Positions 15,516 through 22,929 of a DNA stretch of 64,000 nucleotides are shown here, piece by piece. The position numbers and the translations under genes are program-made. The notes under the pieces are model-generated. The model ran no database searches, was not told the origin of the DNA, and saw nothing but the letters and a program-made list of their open reading frames with translations. How positions within the stretch are numbered: the first letter of the stretch is position 1; the number at the start of each line of letters is the position of its first letter. The stretch covers positions 147,339-211,338 of the forward strand of contig NZ_WJBC01000003.1 in the NCBI RefSeq assembly GCF_014284475.1, read 5' to 3'. Source of the stretch: Acetobacterium fimetarium (GTDB lineage: Bacteria; Bacillota; Clostridia; Eubacteriales; Eubacteriaceae).

Positions 15516-15542
15516 GGGCTGCCTCACGTGTTGAGACAGCCC
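15516..15542 (-). terminator. Intrinsic terminator after ireB
   Basis: Stem GGGCTGCCTCA (15516-15526) / TGAGACAGCCC (15532-15542) with one mismatch and a 5-base loop, followed on the minus strand by TGTTTTAGTTTT. It lies between ireB and the aldo/keto reductase gene, so the latter probably has its own promoter or depends on read-through. Confidence 0.75.
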
Positions 15543-15557
15543 CAATTTATTAGCCTA

Positions 15558-15824
15558 CTAAATACTGTTTAAGTAACGACGTACAAGCTCTTCAAGCAAC
15601 TCGTCCCGTTCAATTTTCTGTATGGCATTACGCGCTTCTCTATGACTTGTGATATAGGTCGGATCTCCTGACATGACATAGCCTACAATTTGATTGACTG
15701 GGTTATACCCCTTTTCAACTAAAGCTTTATGCACATTTCTCATCACATCATCGATCGTTTGAGATTTCTCGTTATCGACCTCAAACATAATCGTTCCTCG
15801 ATCAATCACTGTATTTTCTCCCAT
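15558..15824 (-). CDS. ireB: IreB family regulatory phosphoprotein
   Basis: A small cytoplasmic protein of the IreB (DUF965, UPF0297) family, a substrate of the PASTA kinase IreK in enterococci. Seen: [48 protein letters not shown] and [22 protein letters not shown], nearly the full family consensus. The open frame starts at 15860, but AAGGAGGT occurs just before two in-frame ATGs (15830 and 15824). I chose 15824 ([10 protein letters not shown], 88 residues) because of spacing; 15830 is equally possible. Directly downstream of alaS. Confidence 0.9.
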   Translation of the reverse strand: MGENTVIDRGTIMFEVDNEKSQTIDDVMRNVHKALVEKGYNPVNQIVGYVMSGDPTYITSHREARNAIQKIERDELLEELVRRYLNSI

Positions 15825-15921
15825 CGTCATCTGACCTCCTTCACAATCAATTGATACCATTTTAACCTAAAGCTATCTAAAATACAAGTTAAATGACATA
15901 TTTTTTGTTTTTCTTAACAAA

Positions 15922-18561
15922 TTAATTCAACTGCTCCCGAATGCAGGCCTCTCCCTTTGATAGCGCTTCTGCCAGTTTTTCTGGGAGTTTCCCCCCAGCT
16001 TGCGCCATATCCGGCCTTCCGCCGCCACCTCCGCCGGCCACTGTCGCCACCTCTTTGATGACTTTTCCGGCATGGAAGCCTCGTTTGACCATATCTTTTG
16101 TCGCAGTTGCAATAAAATTAACTTTATCATCGACCACACTTCCCAACAATACGATGCCGGAACCCATCCGATCCTTCAGTAAATCGCCAATGTTTCGCAG
16201 CTCCTCCATCGGCATGTTTTCAACTTCCGCAATGGTTACCTGGACGCCGTCAATCACGACCATTTTCTGGTGAATATTCATGATCATATTTCCGGCAGAT
16301 TTTTGTTTCAGCTCGTTGATGGTTCGTTCTTTCTGTTTTGCCGTTTCAGATAATTCACTCACTTTTTCAAGTAACTGATCCGGATTCGTTTTGATCAGAT
16401 TTGACACATCCAGCAAGGTGTCATCCATTTTTTCGACGACATTCAGGGCGTTGAAACCCGTTGCCGCTTCGATACGACGCACGCCGGCCGCAACCCCACT
16501 TTCGCTGAGCAGCTTAAACAGCCCCACCTTTGAAGAATTGCTGATATGGCAGCCACCGCAAAGCTCGGTACTGAAGTCGCCCACTTTGACGACACGGACG
16601 ATTTCTCCGTATTTTTCACCAAAAAGTGCCATCGCTCCCAGTTCCTTGGCTTTATCGATATTGGTTTCAAATATCTTGACATCATACGCTTCTAAAATGG
16701 CGGCATTGACAATCTCTTCAACCTGGCGTTTTTCCTCACGTGTCATTGCCTGGAAATGATTGAAGTCAAATCGCAGCCGGTCTGGTGAAACAAAGGAACC
16801 GGCCTGTTCCACATGATCGCCCAATACCATTTTTAATGCCTTTTGCAGCAAATGGGTTGAGGTATGATTTCGCTGCACTGCATCTCTTCGTTTTTTATCA
16901 ACATCTGTGATAACCGTTTCTCCGACCTTGAAGCTTCCGGATTTTACAATTCCGGAGTGAATGTGGCGGCTGAGGCTGCCCTTTTTACAGTCCATCACGT
17001 CAATGACCCCATCGCCTTTTTGAATGGTCCCACGATCTCCGGTTTGTCCACCGCTTTCGCTGTAGAAGGAAGTCTGGTTTAAAAGAATTAGAACTTCATC
17101 GCCTTCATTGGCCTCTTCCACCAATGCGTCATTGACATATAAACCGAGAATGGTTCCTTCAGTTACCAGATTATCGTAGCCGACAAAAGTATCAACGGCA
17201 TCCGGTCCCAATTCATTAAAGGGATCATCTGCCCAGACGGCTAAATCGCTGTTCATACGATCCTGACGGGCCCGCTCGCGCTGAGCCTGCATTTCGGTCT
17301 CAAATTCTTCGGCAACAATGGTCAGTCCCCGTTCTTCAACAATTTCCTTGGTCAGCTCATAAGGAAAACCATAGGTATCATAGAGCTTGAAGGCACCGAA
17401 ACCCGGGAATACGCTTTGTTCGGTCTCAATGATTTTATCGATCTCTTTATTCAGCAGCGACAAGCCCTGATCAATGGTTTCTTTGAATCGCTCTTCTTCG
17501 ATTTTTATCAGTTTTTGAATAAAATCCTGTTTTTCTCTGAGTTCAGGATAGGCTCCTTCTGAAACCCGAATGGCTTCTTTGGCCACATCGTATAAAAACA
17601 GGTCTTTGATTCCCAAAAGTTTTCCATGACGAACCGCTCGCCGCAGAAGCCGTCTCAGCACATAGCCACGGCCTTCATTTCCCGGCATGACCCCATCGGC
17701 AATCATAAAGGTGACGCTTCGGACATGGTCGGTGATGACGCGAATCGAGACATCATCATCAGCATTATCCCCGTATTTTACGCCGGCCTTTTTACAGATA
17801 TAGTTTAAAATATGACCCACGGTGTCGACTTCAAAAATATTGTCGACGCCCTGCATGATAACGGCCAACCGTTCCAGTCCCATTCCCGTATCGATATTGG
17901 GATGATCCAGAAGATTGTAATTACCGGTTTCATCTTTATCAAATTGAGTGAAAACCAGATTCCAGAATTCAACATAACGGTCACAGTCACACCCGACACC
18001 GCAAGTCGGACTGTCGCAGCCAAATTCTTCACCCCGGTCAAAATAAAGCTCTGAACACGGTCCACAGGGTCCCAAGCCATGTTCCCAGAAGTTGTCTTCT
18101 TTTCCCAGTCTTACCATGCGATCTTTGGAAACACCGACAACCTGGGTCCAGATATTATACGCTTCATCATCATCCATAAAAATGGATACCCAAATCTTAT
18201 CTTCCGGGATTTCCATAACCTTGGTACAGAATTCCCAGGCCCATGGAATCGCCTCTTTTTTGAAATAATCTCCGAACGAGAAATTCCCGAGCATCTCAAA
18301 AAACGTGCCGTGTCGTGCTGTTTTCCCAACATTTTCAATATCCGGGGTCCGGATACATTTCTGGCAGGTCGTTACTCTTTCTCGCGGTGGCACTTCATCG
18401 CCGGTAAAATAAGGTTTCATGGGTGCCATCCCTGAATTAATCAGCAGCAGGCTTTTATCATTAATGGGTACTAAAGGAAAACTCTTTAAACGCAGATGTC
18501 CCTTTTCCTCGAAAAATTCCAGATATTTTTCCCTAATTTCATTTAATCCTAATGGTTTCAT
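15922..18561 (-). CDS. alaS: Alanyl-tRNA synthetase
   Basis: An 879-residue class II synthetase that charges tRNA-Ala. Catalytic core at the N-terminus (FLEFFEEKGH-like start, LLLINSGMAPMKPYFTG, RHGTFFEMLGNFSFGDYFK, GPCGPCSELYFDRG), editing domain with HTSTHLLQKAL and CGGCHISNSS zinc/editing histidine-cysteine motifs, and a C-terminal C-Ala domain with a glycine-rich AGGGGGGRPDMAQAGG. Length is normal. It is controlled by the T-box leader directly upstream, so it is induced when tRNA-Ala is uncharged. Confidence 0.97.
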   Translation of the reverse strand: MKPLGLNEIREKYLEFFEEKGHLRLKSFPLVPINDKSLLLINSGMAPMKPYFTGDEVPPRERVTTCQKCIRTPDIENVGKTARHGTFFEMLGNFSFGDYFKKEAIPWAWEFCTKVMEIPEDKIWVSIFMDDDEAYNIWTQVVGVSKDRMVRLGKEDNFWEHGLGPCGPCSELYFDRGEEFGCDSPTCGVGCDCDRYVEFWNLVFTQFDKDETGNYNLLDHPNIDTGMGLERLAVIMQGVDNIFEVDTVGHILNYICKKAGVKYGDNADDDVSIRVITDHVRSVTFMIADGVMPGNEGRGYVLRRLLRRAVRHGKLLGIKDLFLYDVAKEAIRVSEGAYPELREKQDFIQKLIKIEEERFKETIDQGLSLLNKEIDKIIETEQSVFPGFGAFKLYDTYGFPYELTKEIVEERGLTIVAEEFETEMQAQRERARQDRMNSDLAVWADDPFNELGPDAVDTFVGYDNLVTEGTILGLYVNDALVEEANEGDEVLILLNQTSFYSESGGQTGDRGTIQKGDGVIDVMDCKKGSLSRHIHSGIVKSGSFKVGETVITDVDKKRRDAVQRNHTSTHLLQKALKMVLGDHVEQAGSFVSPDRLRFDFNHFQAMTREEKRQVEEIVNAAILEAYDVKIFETNIDKAKELGAMALFGEKYGEIVRVVKVGDFSTELCGGCHISNSSKVGLFKLLSESGVAAGVRRIEAATGFNALNVVEKMDDTLLDVSNLIKTNPDQLLEKVSELSETAKQKERTINELKQKSAGNMIMNIHQKMVVIDGVQVTIAEVENMPMEELRNIGDLLKDRMGSGIVLLGSVVDDKVNFIATATKDMVKRGFHAGKVIKEVATVAGGGGGGRPDMAQAGGKLPEKLAEALSKGEACIREQLN

Positions 18562-18681
18562 TTTTTCTCCTTTTTTTCTAAATATAACTTGGATTATACC
18601 CGTTTATATTCACACCAGCGGGATGATCATCGACTGCATAAAAAAATCCGGGCTGGTTTGGCACTCCTGCCAGCGTGCAAA

Positions 18682-18939
18682 CAAAAAATCCCTTGCACGT
18701 AATGCAAGGGACGGTTTTTATCCGCGGTACCACCCTAATTAGTCATGAAATTTCATAACTCACTTTATCCATAACGGTCTCCCGACTGAAAATACTCAAT
18801 GAAATAATCTCAATTTTCTTGACAGTTGCTCTAACGCTGCAACCCTAAATCCATTATAAAAGACTTTCAGCCTCGTCTTTCTCTCTGAAATAATTGATTT
18901 AGCGCCTTCGTTTTCAATGCATTTTAATATTAACCTATG
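18682..18939 (-). promoter_or_regulatory. T-box riboswitch leader of alaS
   Basis: The minus strand contains the T-box consensus AGGGTGGTACCGCGG (complement at 18722-18736), followed by the terminator CCCTTGCA-TTAC-GTGCAAGGG plus a T run (18683-18712). Upstream, a long stem I region (about 18760-18935) begins with AGAGAGAAAGACGAGGC. A GCA triplet near 18838-18840 is a possible alanine specifier codon; its exact place in the specifier loop was not modelled. A leader of about 250 bases before alaS is the expected architecture: uncharged tRNA-Ala stabilises the antiterminator and allows transcription. Confidence 0.92.
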
Positions 18940-18945
18940 AATTTG

Positions 18946-18974
18946 ATTATATTGATTTCATATTAAAATGTCAA
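18946..18974 (-). promoter_or_regulatory. Sigma-A promoter of the T-box-alaS unit
   Basis: Minus strand: perfect -35 TTGACA (18969-18974), 17-base spacer, perfect -10 TATAAT (18946-18951). The predicted transcript start, near 18939, is the start of the T-box leader. The -35 overlaps the stop codon of the AI-2E family gene. Confidence 0.85.
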
Positions 18975-20044
18975 TCACTTTTTAATTCTGTCTCTTCCCG
19001 GGAGGCAAACACCGAGATGATATAGCCGCCAATTACCTTAATGGTTCCGGCTAAAGGAACCGCCATGATCATTCCCAGTCCACCGAACAGTGCCCCGAAA
19101 AAGAAGATCGAGAAAATAATAAAGACGGGATGAAGGCCCACATTTCCCGACATCAGTGCCGGCGCCAGGAAATTGCCGCAGACGACCTGAACCACGCCGA
19201 TGGCAATCAGGATGGGAATAATCATCACGGGCTTTGTAAAGAGCACCATCAGGACAATCACAATCATTCCCACAACCGGTCCGAAATACGGAACCATGGT
19301 TGTGACGCCGGCGACTACGCCGATAATACTGGCATAGGGAATATCCAATACAATCGCACAGATTCCGGTTGCTATCCCCGCTACGAGGGATGTAAGGCCC
19401 TGTCCTTTAATAAAACCACCGATGACAAGATCAATATCACAGCACATTTTTAAGACACTGCTTCTGAATTGAAGCGGAACTAAATACATTACGCCATTGA
19501 TAAAAAATTCCTTGTCCATCAGTAAAAATATCGTAACCAGCGGAATGATGATGATATTCATTAGTTGACCACTGTTTTGAATGATCGCATTGCTGATCTG
19601 CTGGAGGGCTGAACCGAATCCTTTGACGATATTTCCCAGGGCCTGTTCCAGATTGACGTATTTTGATATATCAGAATTGCTGATGTTGGTAATGTAATTC
19701 GAGAGCTCGGTGTTGTATTGCTGCATCTGACTGATGAAATCAGGAATATTGCTGATCATGCCGGCAATACTGGTAATCAGTGTCGGGACAAAACTCATGA
19801 ATGTTCCGACCACAATCGCGAGCATCAACACGAAGACAATGATAACCGAAAGAATTCGGCCGAGCCCCTTTTGTTCAAAAAATCCAACCAATGGATTCAA
19901 CAGGTAGGCAAGAATAATAGCTATCAGAAACGGCATAAACATACCGGCAAAGGTTGGCCATATAATAAAAACGATGATCCCGATGATTAACAGTACCATT
20001 AAATTCAGAATCAGCAAGCGCTTCTTCTTGGATGAGTCCTGCAT
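18971..20044 (-). CDS. AI-2E family transporter (UPF0118)
   Basis: A 357-residue membrane protein of the AI-2E exporter/UPF0118 family. Two N-terminal transmembrane helices (about 10-60), a helix near 65-90, a soluble middle region with Asn/Gln-rich heptads (about 95-150), and a C-terminal bundle with the conserved PYASIIGVVAGVTTMVPYFGP and HPVFIIFSIFFFGALFGGLGMI segments. Members export autoinducer-2 or act as Na+/H+ antiporters; the actual substrate is not predictable. Its start follows the PRC-barrel gene directly, so the two form an operon upstream of alaS. Confidence 0.9.
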   Translation of the reverse strand: MQDSSKKKRLLILNLMVLLIIGIIVFIIWPTFAGMFMPFLIAIILAYLLNPLVGFFEQKGLGRILSVIIVFVLMLAIVVGTFMSFVPTLITSIAGMISNIPDFISQMQQYNTELSNYITNISNSDISKYVNLEQALGNIVKGFGSALQQISNAIIQNSGQLMNIIIIPLVTIFLLMDKEFFINGVMYLVPLQFRSSVLKMCCDIDLVIGGFIKGQGLTSLVAGIATGICAIVLDIPYASIIGVVAGVTTMVPYFGPVVGMIVIVLMVLFTKPVMIIPILIAIGVVQVVCGNFLAPALMSGNVGLHPVFIIFSIFFFGALFGGLGMIMAVPLAGTIKVIGGYIISVFASREETELKSD

Positions 20045-20572
20045 CTATTTTACCCCCAACAGTCGATTGGCAATGCCTGTTCCCTGGTTTTTAAATTCGG
20101 GATTGAACATTGCCTTTTCATAAGATAGAATCTGATCCTGATAGGTCAGCTCTGATGCCTTGATGATTCCATAACCGTGGTCAAGATCATCGAAAAAGCT
20201 TTTTGATATTTCATATTCGCTGATCCGGTAGGTTTTTGCTTCAATTGTTGCATTGGCCACGCGGCCAAACAATTCGCCATTCTTGTCCACAACCGGGTAA
20301 TTCATCAGGGGGAAGGCTTCCTCCAGATACGCTTTCACCATCTTTCGCTTAACCCGGATAATATCTTTATCATCTTCAATGATCAATCGCTTATAATTGA
20401 CATCAACGATGCTCTCCGGCTTGAAAAATTCTGCTTTTGACAAAATCCCGCCGGGATTGATCACCAGATATTGCAGAACGTGATTCACTACCACCAGACT
20501 TTTGACTAAACCATGACGTCTTCCATTATTTTTGGAAATCACCTCAACATTCAGTAAGATGTTTGCCTTCAT
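20045..20572 (-). CDS. PRC-barrel domain protein
   Basis: A 175-residue soluble protein with two PRC-barrel-like halves: residues 1-75 (ILLNVEVISKNNGRRHGLVKSLVV) and residues 90-150 (FPLMNYPVVDKNGELFGRVANATIE). PRC-barrel proteins bind partner proteins or RNA; family members in Firmicutes include YlmC/YmxH-like proteins of unknown role. It immediately precedes the AI-2E transporter gene with no gap, suggesting joint expression. Confidence 0.75.
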   Translation of the reverse strand: MKANILLNVEVISKNNGRRHGLVKSLVVVNHVLQYLVINPGGILSKAEFFKPESIVDVNYKRLIIEDDKDIIRVKRKMVKAYLEEAFPLMNYPVVDKNGELFGRVANATIEAKTYRISEYEISKSFFDDLDHGYGIIKASELTYQDQILSYEKAMFNPEFKNQGTGIANRLLGVK

Positions 20573-20672
20573 TTCGTATTCCTTTCTTAATTATGTCATT
20601 TTTATTATCTTACACCATTATTTTTTTAATAGCAATGTGCATTTTGTCGATTTATTCATCACCATCAAAAAA

Positions 20673-20698
20673 CCGTCGTTTCAATATCAAAACGACGG
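20673..20698. terminator. Bidirectional terminator downstream of iscU
   Basis: Perfect 9-bp stem CCGTCGTTT (20673-20681) / AAACGACGG (20690-20698) with an 8-base loop, a T run on the plus side (CTTTTTTC) and an A run before it that gives a T run on the minus strand. It closes the iscR-iscS-iscU operon. Confidence 0.85.
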
Positions 20699-20711
20699 CT
20701 TTTTTCAGCAC

Positions 20712-21086
20712 TTATGCTTTTTTTGTTTTATAATCCTGGATCGCTGCCTGTATTGCTTCGGCGGCCAGTACTGAGCAATGGATTTTCACATCGGGCAATC
20801 CGCCCAGGGCATCAACCACATCCGAGTTTTTCAGTTTACCTGCTTCCTCAATGCTTTTTCCAATAATCATATCGGTTGCCATGCTGCTGCTGGCAACTGC
20901 TGCGCCGCAGCCAAATGTTTTAAACGAAGCATTTTCGATGATGTCCTCATCATTGATCTTTAAAAAGATCTTCATGATGTCTCCACAGGCCGGACTGCCG
21001 ACCTGGCCAACGCCGTTTGCATCTTCAAGCTCACCCACATGTTTGGGGCACGAAAAATTTTCGATGACTTTTTCAGTATATTCCAT
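20712..21086 (-). CDS. iscU: Fe-S cluster scaffold protein, IscU/NifU type
   Basis: A 124-residue scaffold that assembles Fe-S clusters with sulfur from the adjacent desulfurase. The three cluster-ligand cysteines are in NFSCPKHVG, SPACGDIMK (with the usual Asp next to Cys) and VKIHCSVLAAEA; a further conserved FGCGAAVASSS precedes the last. I start at MEYTEKVIENF (ATG at 21086) because AAGGAG is 7 bases upstream; a 7-residue longer frame is open. Last gene of the isc operon. Confidence 0.93.
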   Translation of the reverse strand: MEYTEKVIENFSCPKHVGELEDANGVGQVGSPACGDIMKIFLKINDEDIIENASFKTFGCGAAVASSSMATDMIIGKSIEEAGKLKNSDVVDALGGLPDVKIHCSVLAAEAIQAAIQDYKTKKA

Positions 21087-21115
21087 TTCTATTCTCCTTA
21101 AAATCAAAATAAAAT

Positions 21116-22321
21116 TTAATGATGATGATCTGCTTTATCAAAGACAGCCGAATCGATCGGATTGTCTGCATCAATCGGTGACATCGCCCGCAGTCTTTGA
21201 ATGATACCAACCAGGTTATCAACGACATAATCGATATCTTCCGGGGTGGTGCTTTTTCCAATCGTCAGTCGCAGCGATCCGTGGGCCATTCCCGCCGGCA
21301 GGCCGATCGCCAGCAGCACATGCGAGGGATCGAGTGAGCCCGAGGTGCAGGCTGATCCACTGGACCCGGCAATTCCAATAATATCAAGGCTCAGCAGAAT
21401 CGATTCGCCTTCAATGTATTCAAAACAGAAGTTCGCATTTCCCGGCAGCCGTTTTTGTGGATGTCCGTTCAGCCGGACCTTGGGAATTCTTTCGGTAACG
21501 CCTTTGATCAGCTGATCTCTGAGCGTCTTCATGTGGTTTATATTCGTTTCAAGATGTTCGGTTGCAAGCTCTGCGGCCTTTCCGAAAGCAACAATTTCCG
21601 GTGTGTTTTCTGTTCCGGCTCGTTTTTTTCGTTCCTGTCCACCGCCATGAATCAAATTGTCAATGGGTAAACCTTTTCTGATATAAAGTGCGCCGATTCC
21701 TTTTGGCCCGTATATTTTATGCGCCGAAACAGAGAGCAGATCAACGTTCAAATCTTTTACGTCAATCGGGATATTCCCCAGTGCCTGCACGGCATCGGTA
21801 TGAAAAACAATTCCCTTTTCTTTAACGATTTTCCCGATCTCCCTGATCGGTTCAATGGTGCCAATTTCATTGTTGGCAAACATGATCGACACCAGAATGG
21901 TTTCTTTGCGAATCGCATTCCTTAAATCTTCCAGTGAAATCAAGCCATCTTTATCGACTGGTAAATAGGTCACTTCAAAGCCATGTTTTTCCAGATATTG
22001 ACAGGTATGAAGAATCGCATGATGTTCAATTTTCGTGGTGATGATATGGTTTCCTTTCGCCTGATTTTTCATGGCGATGCCCTTTATGGCCCAATTGTCA
22101 GCTTCTGACCCACTGGCCGTAAAAAATATTTCACGCGGATCTGCATTGATGGCTTTTGCTACTTGTGCCCGTGCGGCATCAATGCTTTTTTTTGCTGTTC
22201 GTCCTTCAGCATACACTGAAGATGGATTTCCAAAATTGTCTTTCAAACTTGAAACCATTACCTCCACAACTGCCGGATCAACCGGCGTTGTGGCTGCATG
22301 ATCTAAATATATTCGCTTCAT
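21116..22321 (-). CDS. iscS: Cysteine desulfurase, IscS/NifS type
   Basis: A 401-residue PLP enzyme that moves sulfur from cysteine to the scaffold protein. The cofactor lysine is in LLSVSAHKIYGPKG, preceded by HTDAVQALG; the active-site cysteine loop is GSACTSGSLDPSHVL. N-terminus RIYLDHAATTPVDPAV is diagnostic. The C-terminus ends in DKADHHH, a short histidine tail that is natural sequence. Lies between iscR and iscU. Confidence 0.95.
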   Translation of the reverse strand: MKRIYLDHAATTPVDPAVVEVMVSSLKDNFGNPSSVYAEGRTAKKSIDAARAQVAKAINADPREIFFTASGSEADNWAIKGIAMKNQAKGNHIITTKIEHHAILHTCQYLEKHGFEVTYLPVDKDGLISLEDLRNAIRKETILVSIMFANNEIGTIEPIREIGKIVKEKGIVFHTDAVQALGNIPIDVKDLNVDLLSVSAHKIYGPKGIGALYIRKGLPIDNLIHGGGQERKKRAGTENTPEIVAFGKAAELATEHLETNINHMKTLRDQLIKGVTERIPKVRLNGHPQKRLPGNANFCFEYIEGESILLSLDIIGIAGSSGSACTSGSLDPSHVLLAIGLPAGMAHGSLRLTIGKSTTPEDIDYVVDNLVGIIQRLRAMSPIDADNPIDSAVFDKADHHH

Positions 22322-22340
22322 ATTATACCTCTTTCATGAT

Positions 22341-22739
22341 TTATTTAGTTAATAAATCCTGTAGTGATCGATTATCGATGATGTTGCTGATACTGTCATT
22401 AATTTCTTTCCAAAGGCCTTTCGTTACACATTCCGGTGATTTTACACAAGCAAAGCCTTCAAGACAGTCTGCCAATTCAATGGGACCTTCCAGCGCTCTG
22501 ATGATTTCACCAATGGTAATGTCATCGGGATCCCTTGCCAGCACATAACCGCCGTGAGCACCCCTTAAACTCTTGACGAGTCCGGCCATTTTCAACGCTG
22601 AAAAAAGCTGTTCCATATACGAATCTGAAAAATTCTGTCGTTCAGCAATCTCCTTAATTGATAGCGGGCCTTTCCCATATTGAATTGCCAGCTCAACCAT
22701 TGCAAGTACACCATATCTTCCTTTTGTTGAAAGTCTCAA
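22341..22739 (-). CDS. iscR: Rrf2 family regulator, IscR-like
   Basis: A 132-residue regulator. I use a TTG start at 22739, giving the family N-terminus (M)RLSTKGRYGVLAMVELA; GAGGGGG lies 7 bases upstream. The ATG frame 12 residues earlier gives an atypical extension. Winged HTH with SIKEIAERQNFSDSYMEQLFSALKMAGLVKSLRGAHGGY; cluster region ADCLEGFACVKSPEC has the three cysteines that bind [2Fe-2S] in IscR. It heads the iscR-iscS-iscU operon and probably represses it when Fe-S supply is adequate. Confidence 0.9.
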   Translation of the reverse strand: MRLSTKGRYGVLAMVELAIQYGKGPLSIKEIAERQNFSDSYMEQLFSALKMAGLVKSLRGAHGGYVLARDPDDITIGEIIRALEGPIELADCLEGFACVKSPECVTKGLWKEINDSISNIIDNRSLQDLLTK

Positions 22740-22790
22740 ATGATGAACCCCCTCGTTTATTTCCGAGTATTCCACCTGGATTTAATGTAT

Positions 22791-22842
22791 ATTATAGCAC
22801 TAAAAAAATATTTTTCAATAGCTTTTTGAAAAATATTTTTTT
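22791..22842 (-). promoter_or_regulatory. isc operon promoter with overlapping 17-bp dyad
   Basis: Minus strand -10 TATAAT (22791-22796) and -35 TTGAAA (22813-22818), spacer 16. A perfect inverted repeat with 17-base arms (22802-22818 and 22826-22842, 7-base gap; one arm reads AAAAAAATATTTTTCAA) covers the -35 and the bases upstream. A shorter CTCG/CGAG pair lies near the ribosome binding site. The dyad is a candidate IscR operator; it is also very AT-rich, so it could be an UP-element-like or bent-DNA feature. Confidence 0.6.
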
Positions 22843-22872
22843 GTTAAGAAAACCGTTTCAAAAGCACAAAAA

Positions 22873-22915
22873 AAAGAGGTCTGTCTTTGGCTAAACACCA
22901 AAGACAGACCTCTTT
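22873..22915. terminator. Terminator downstream of ispH-rpsA
   Basis: Perfect 18-bp inverted repeat (22873-22890 and 22898-22915; one arm AAAGAGGTCTGTCTTTGG) with a 7-base loop and A/T runs on both sides. It ends the ispH-rpsA transcript (stop at 22930). Confidence 0.88.
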
Positions 22916-22929
22916 AAATTGTTATTTTT

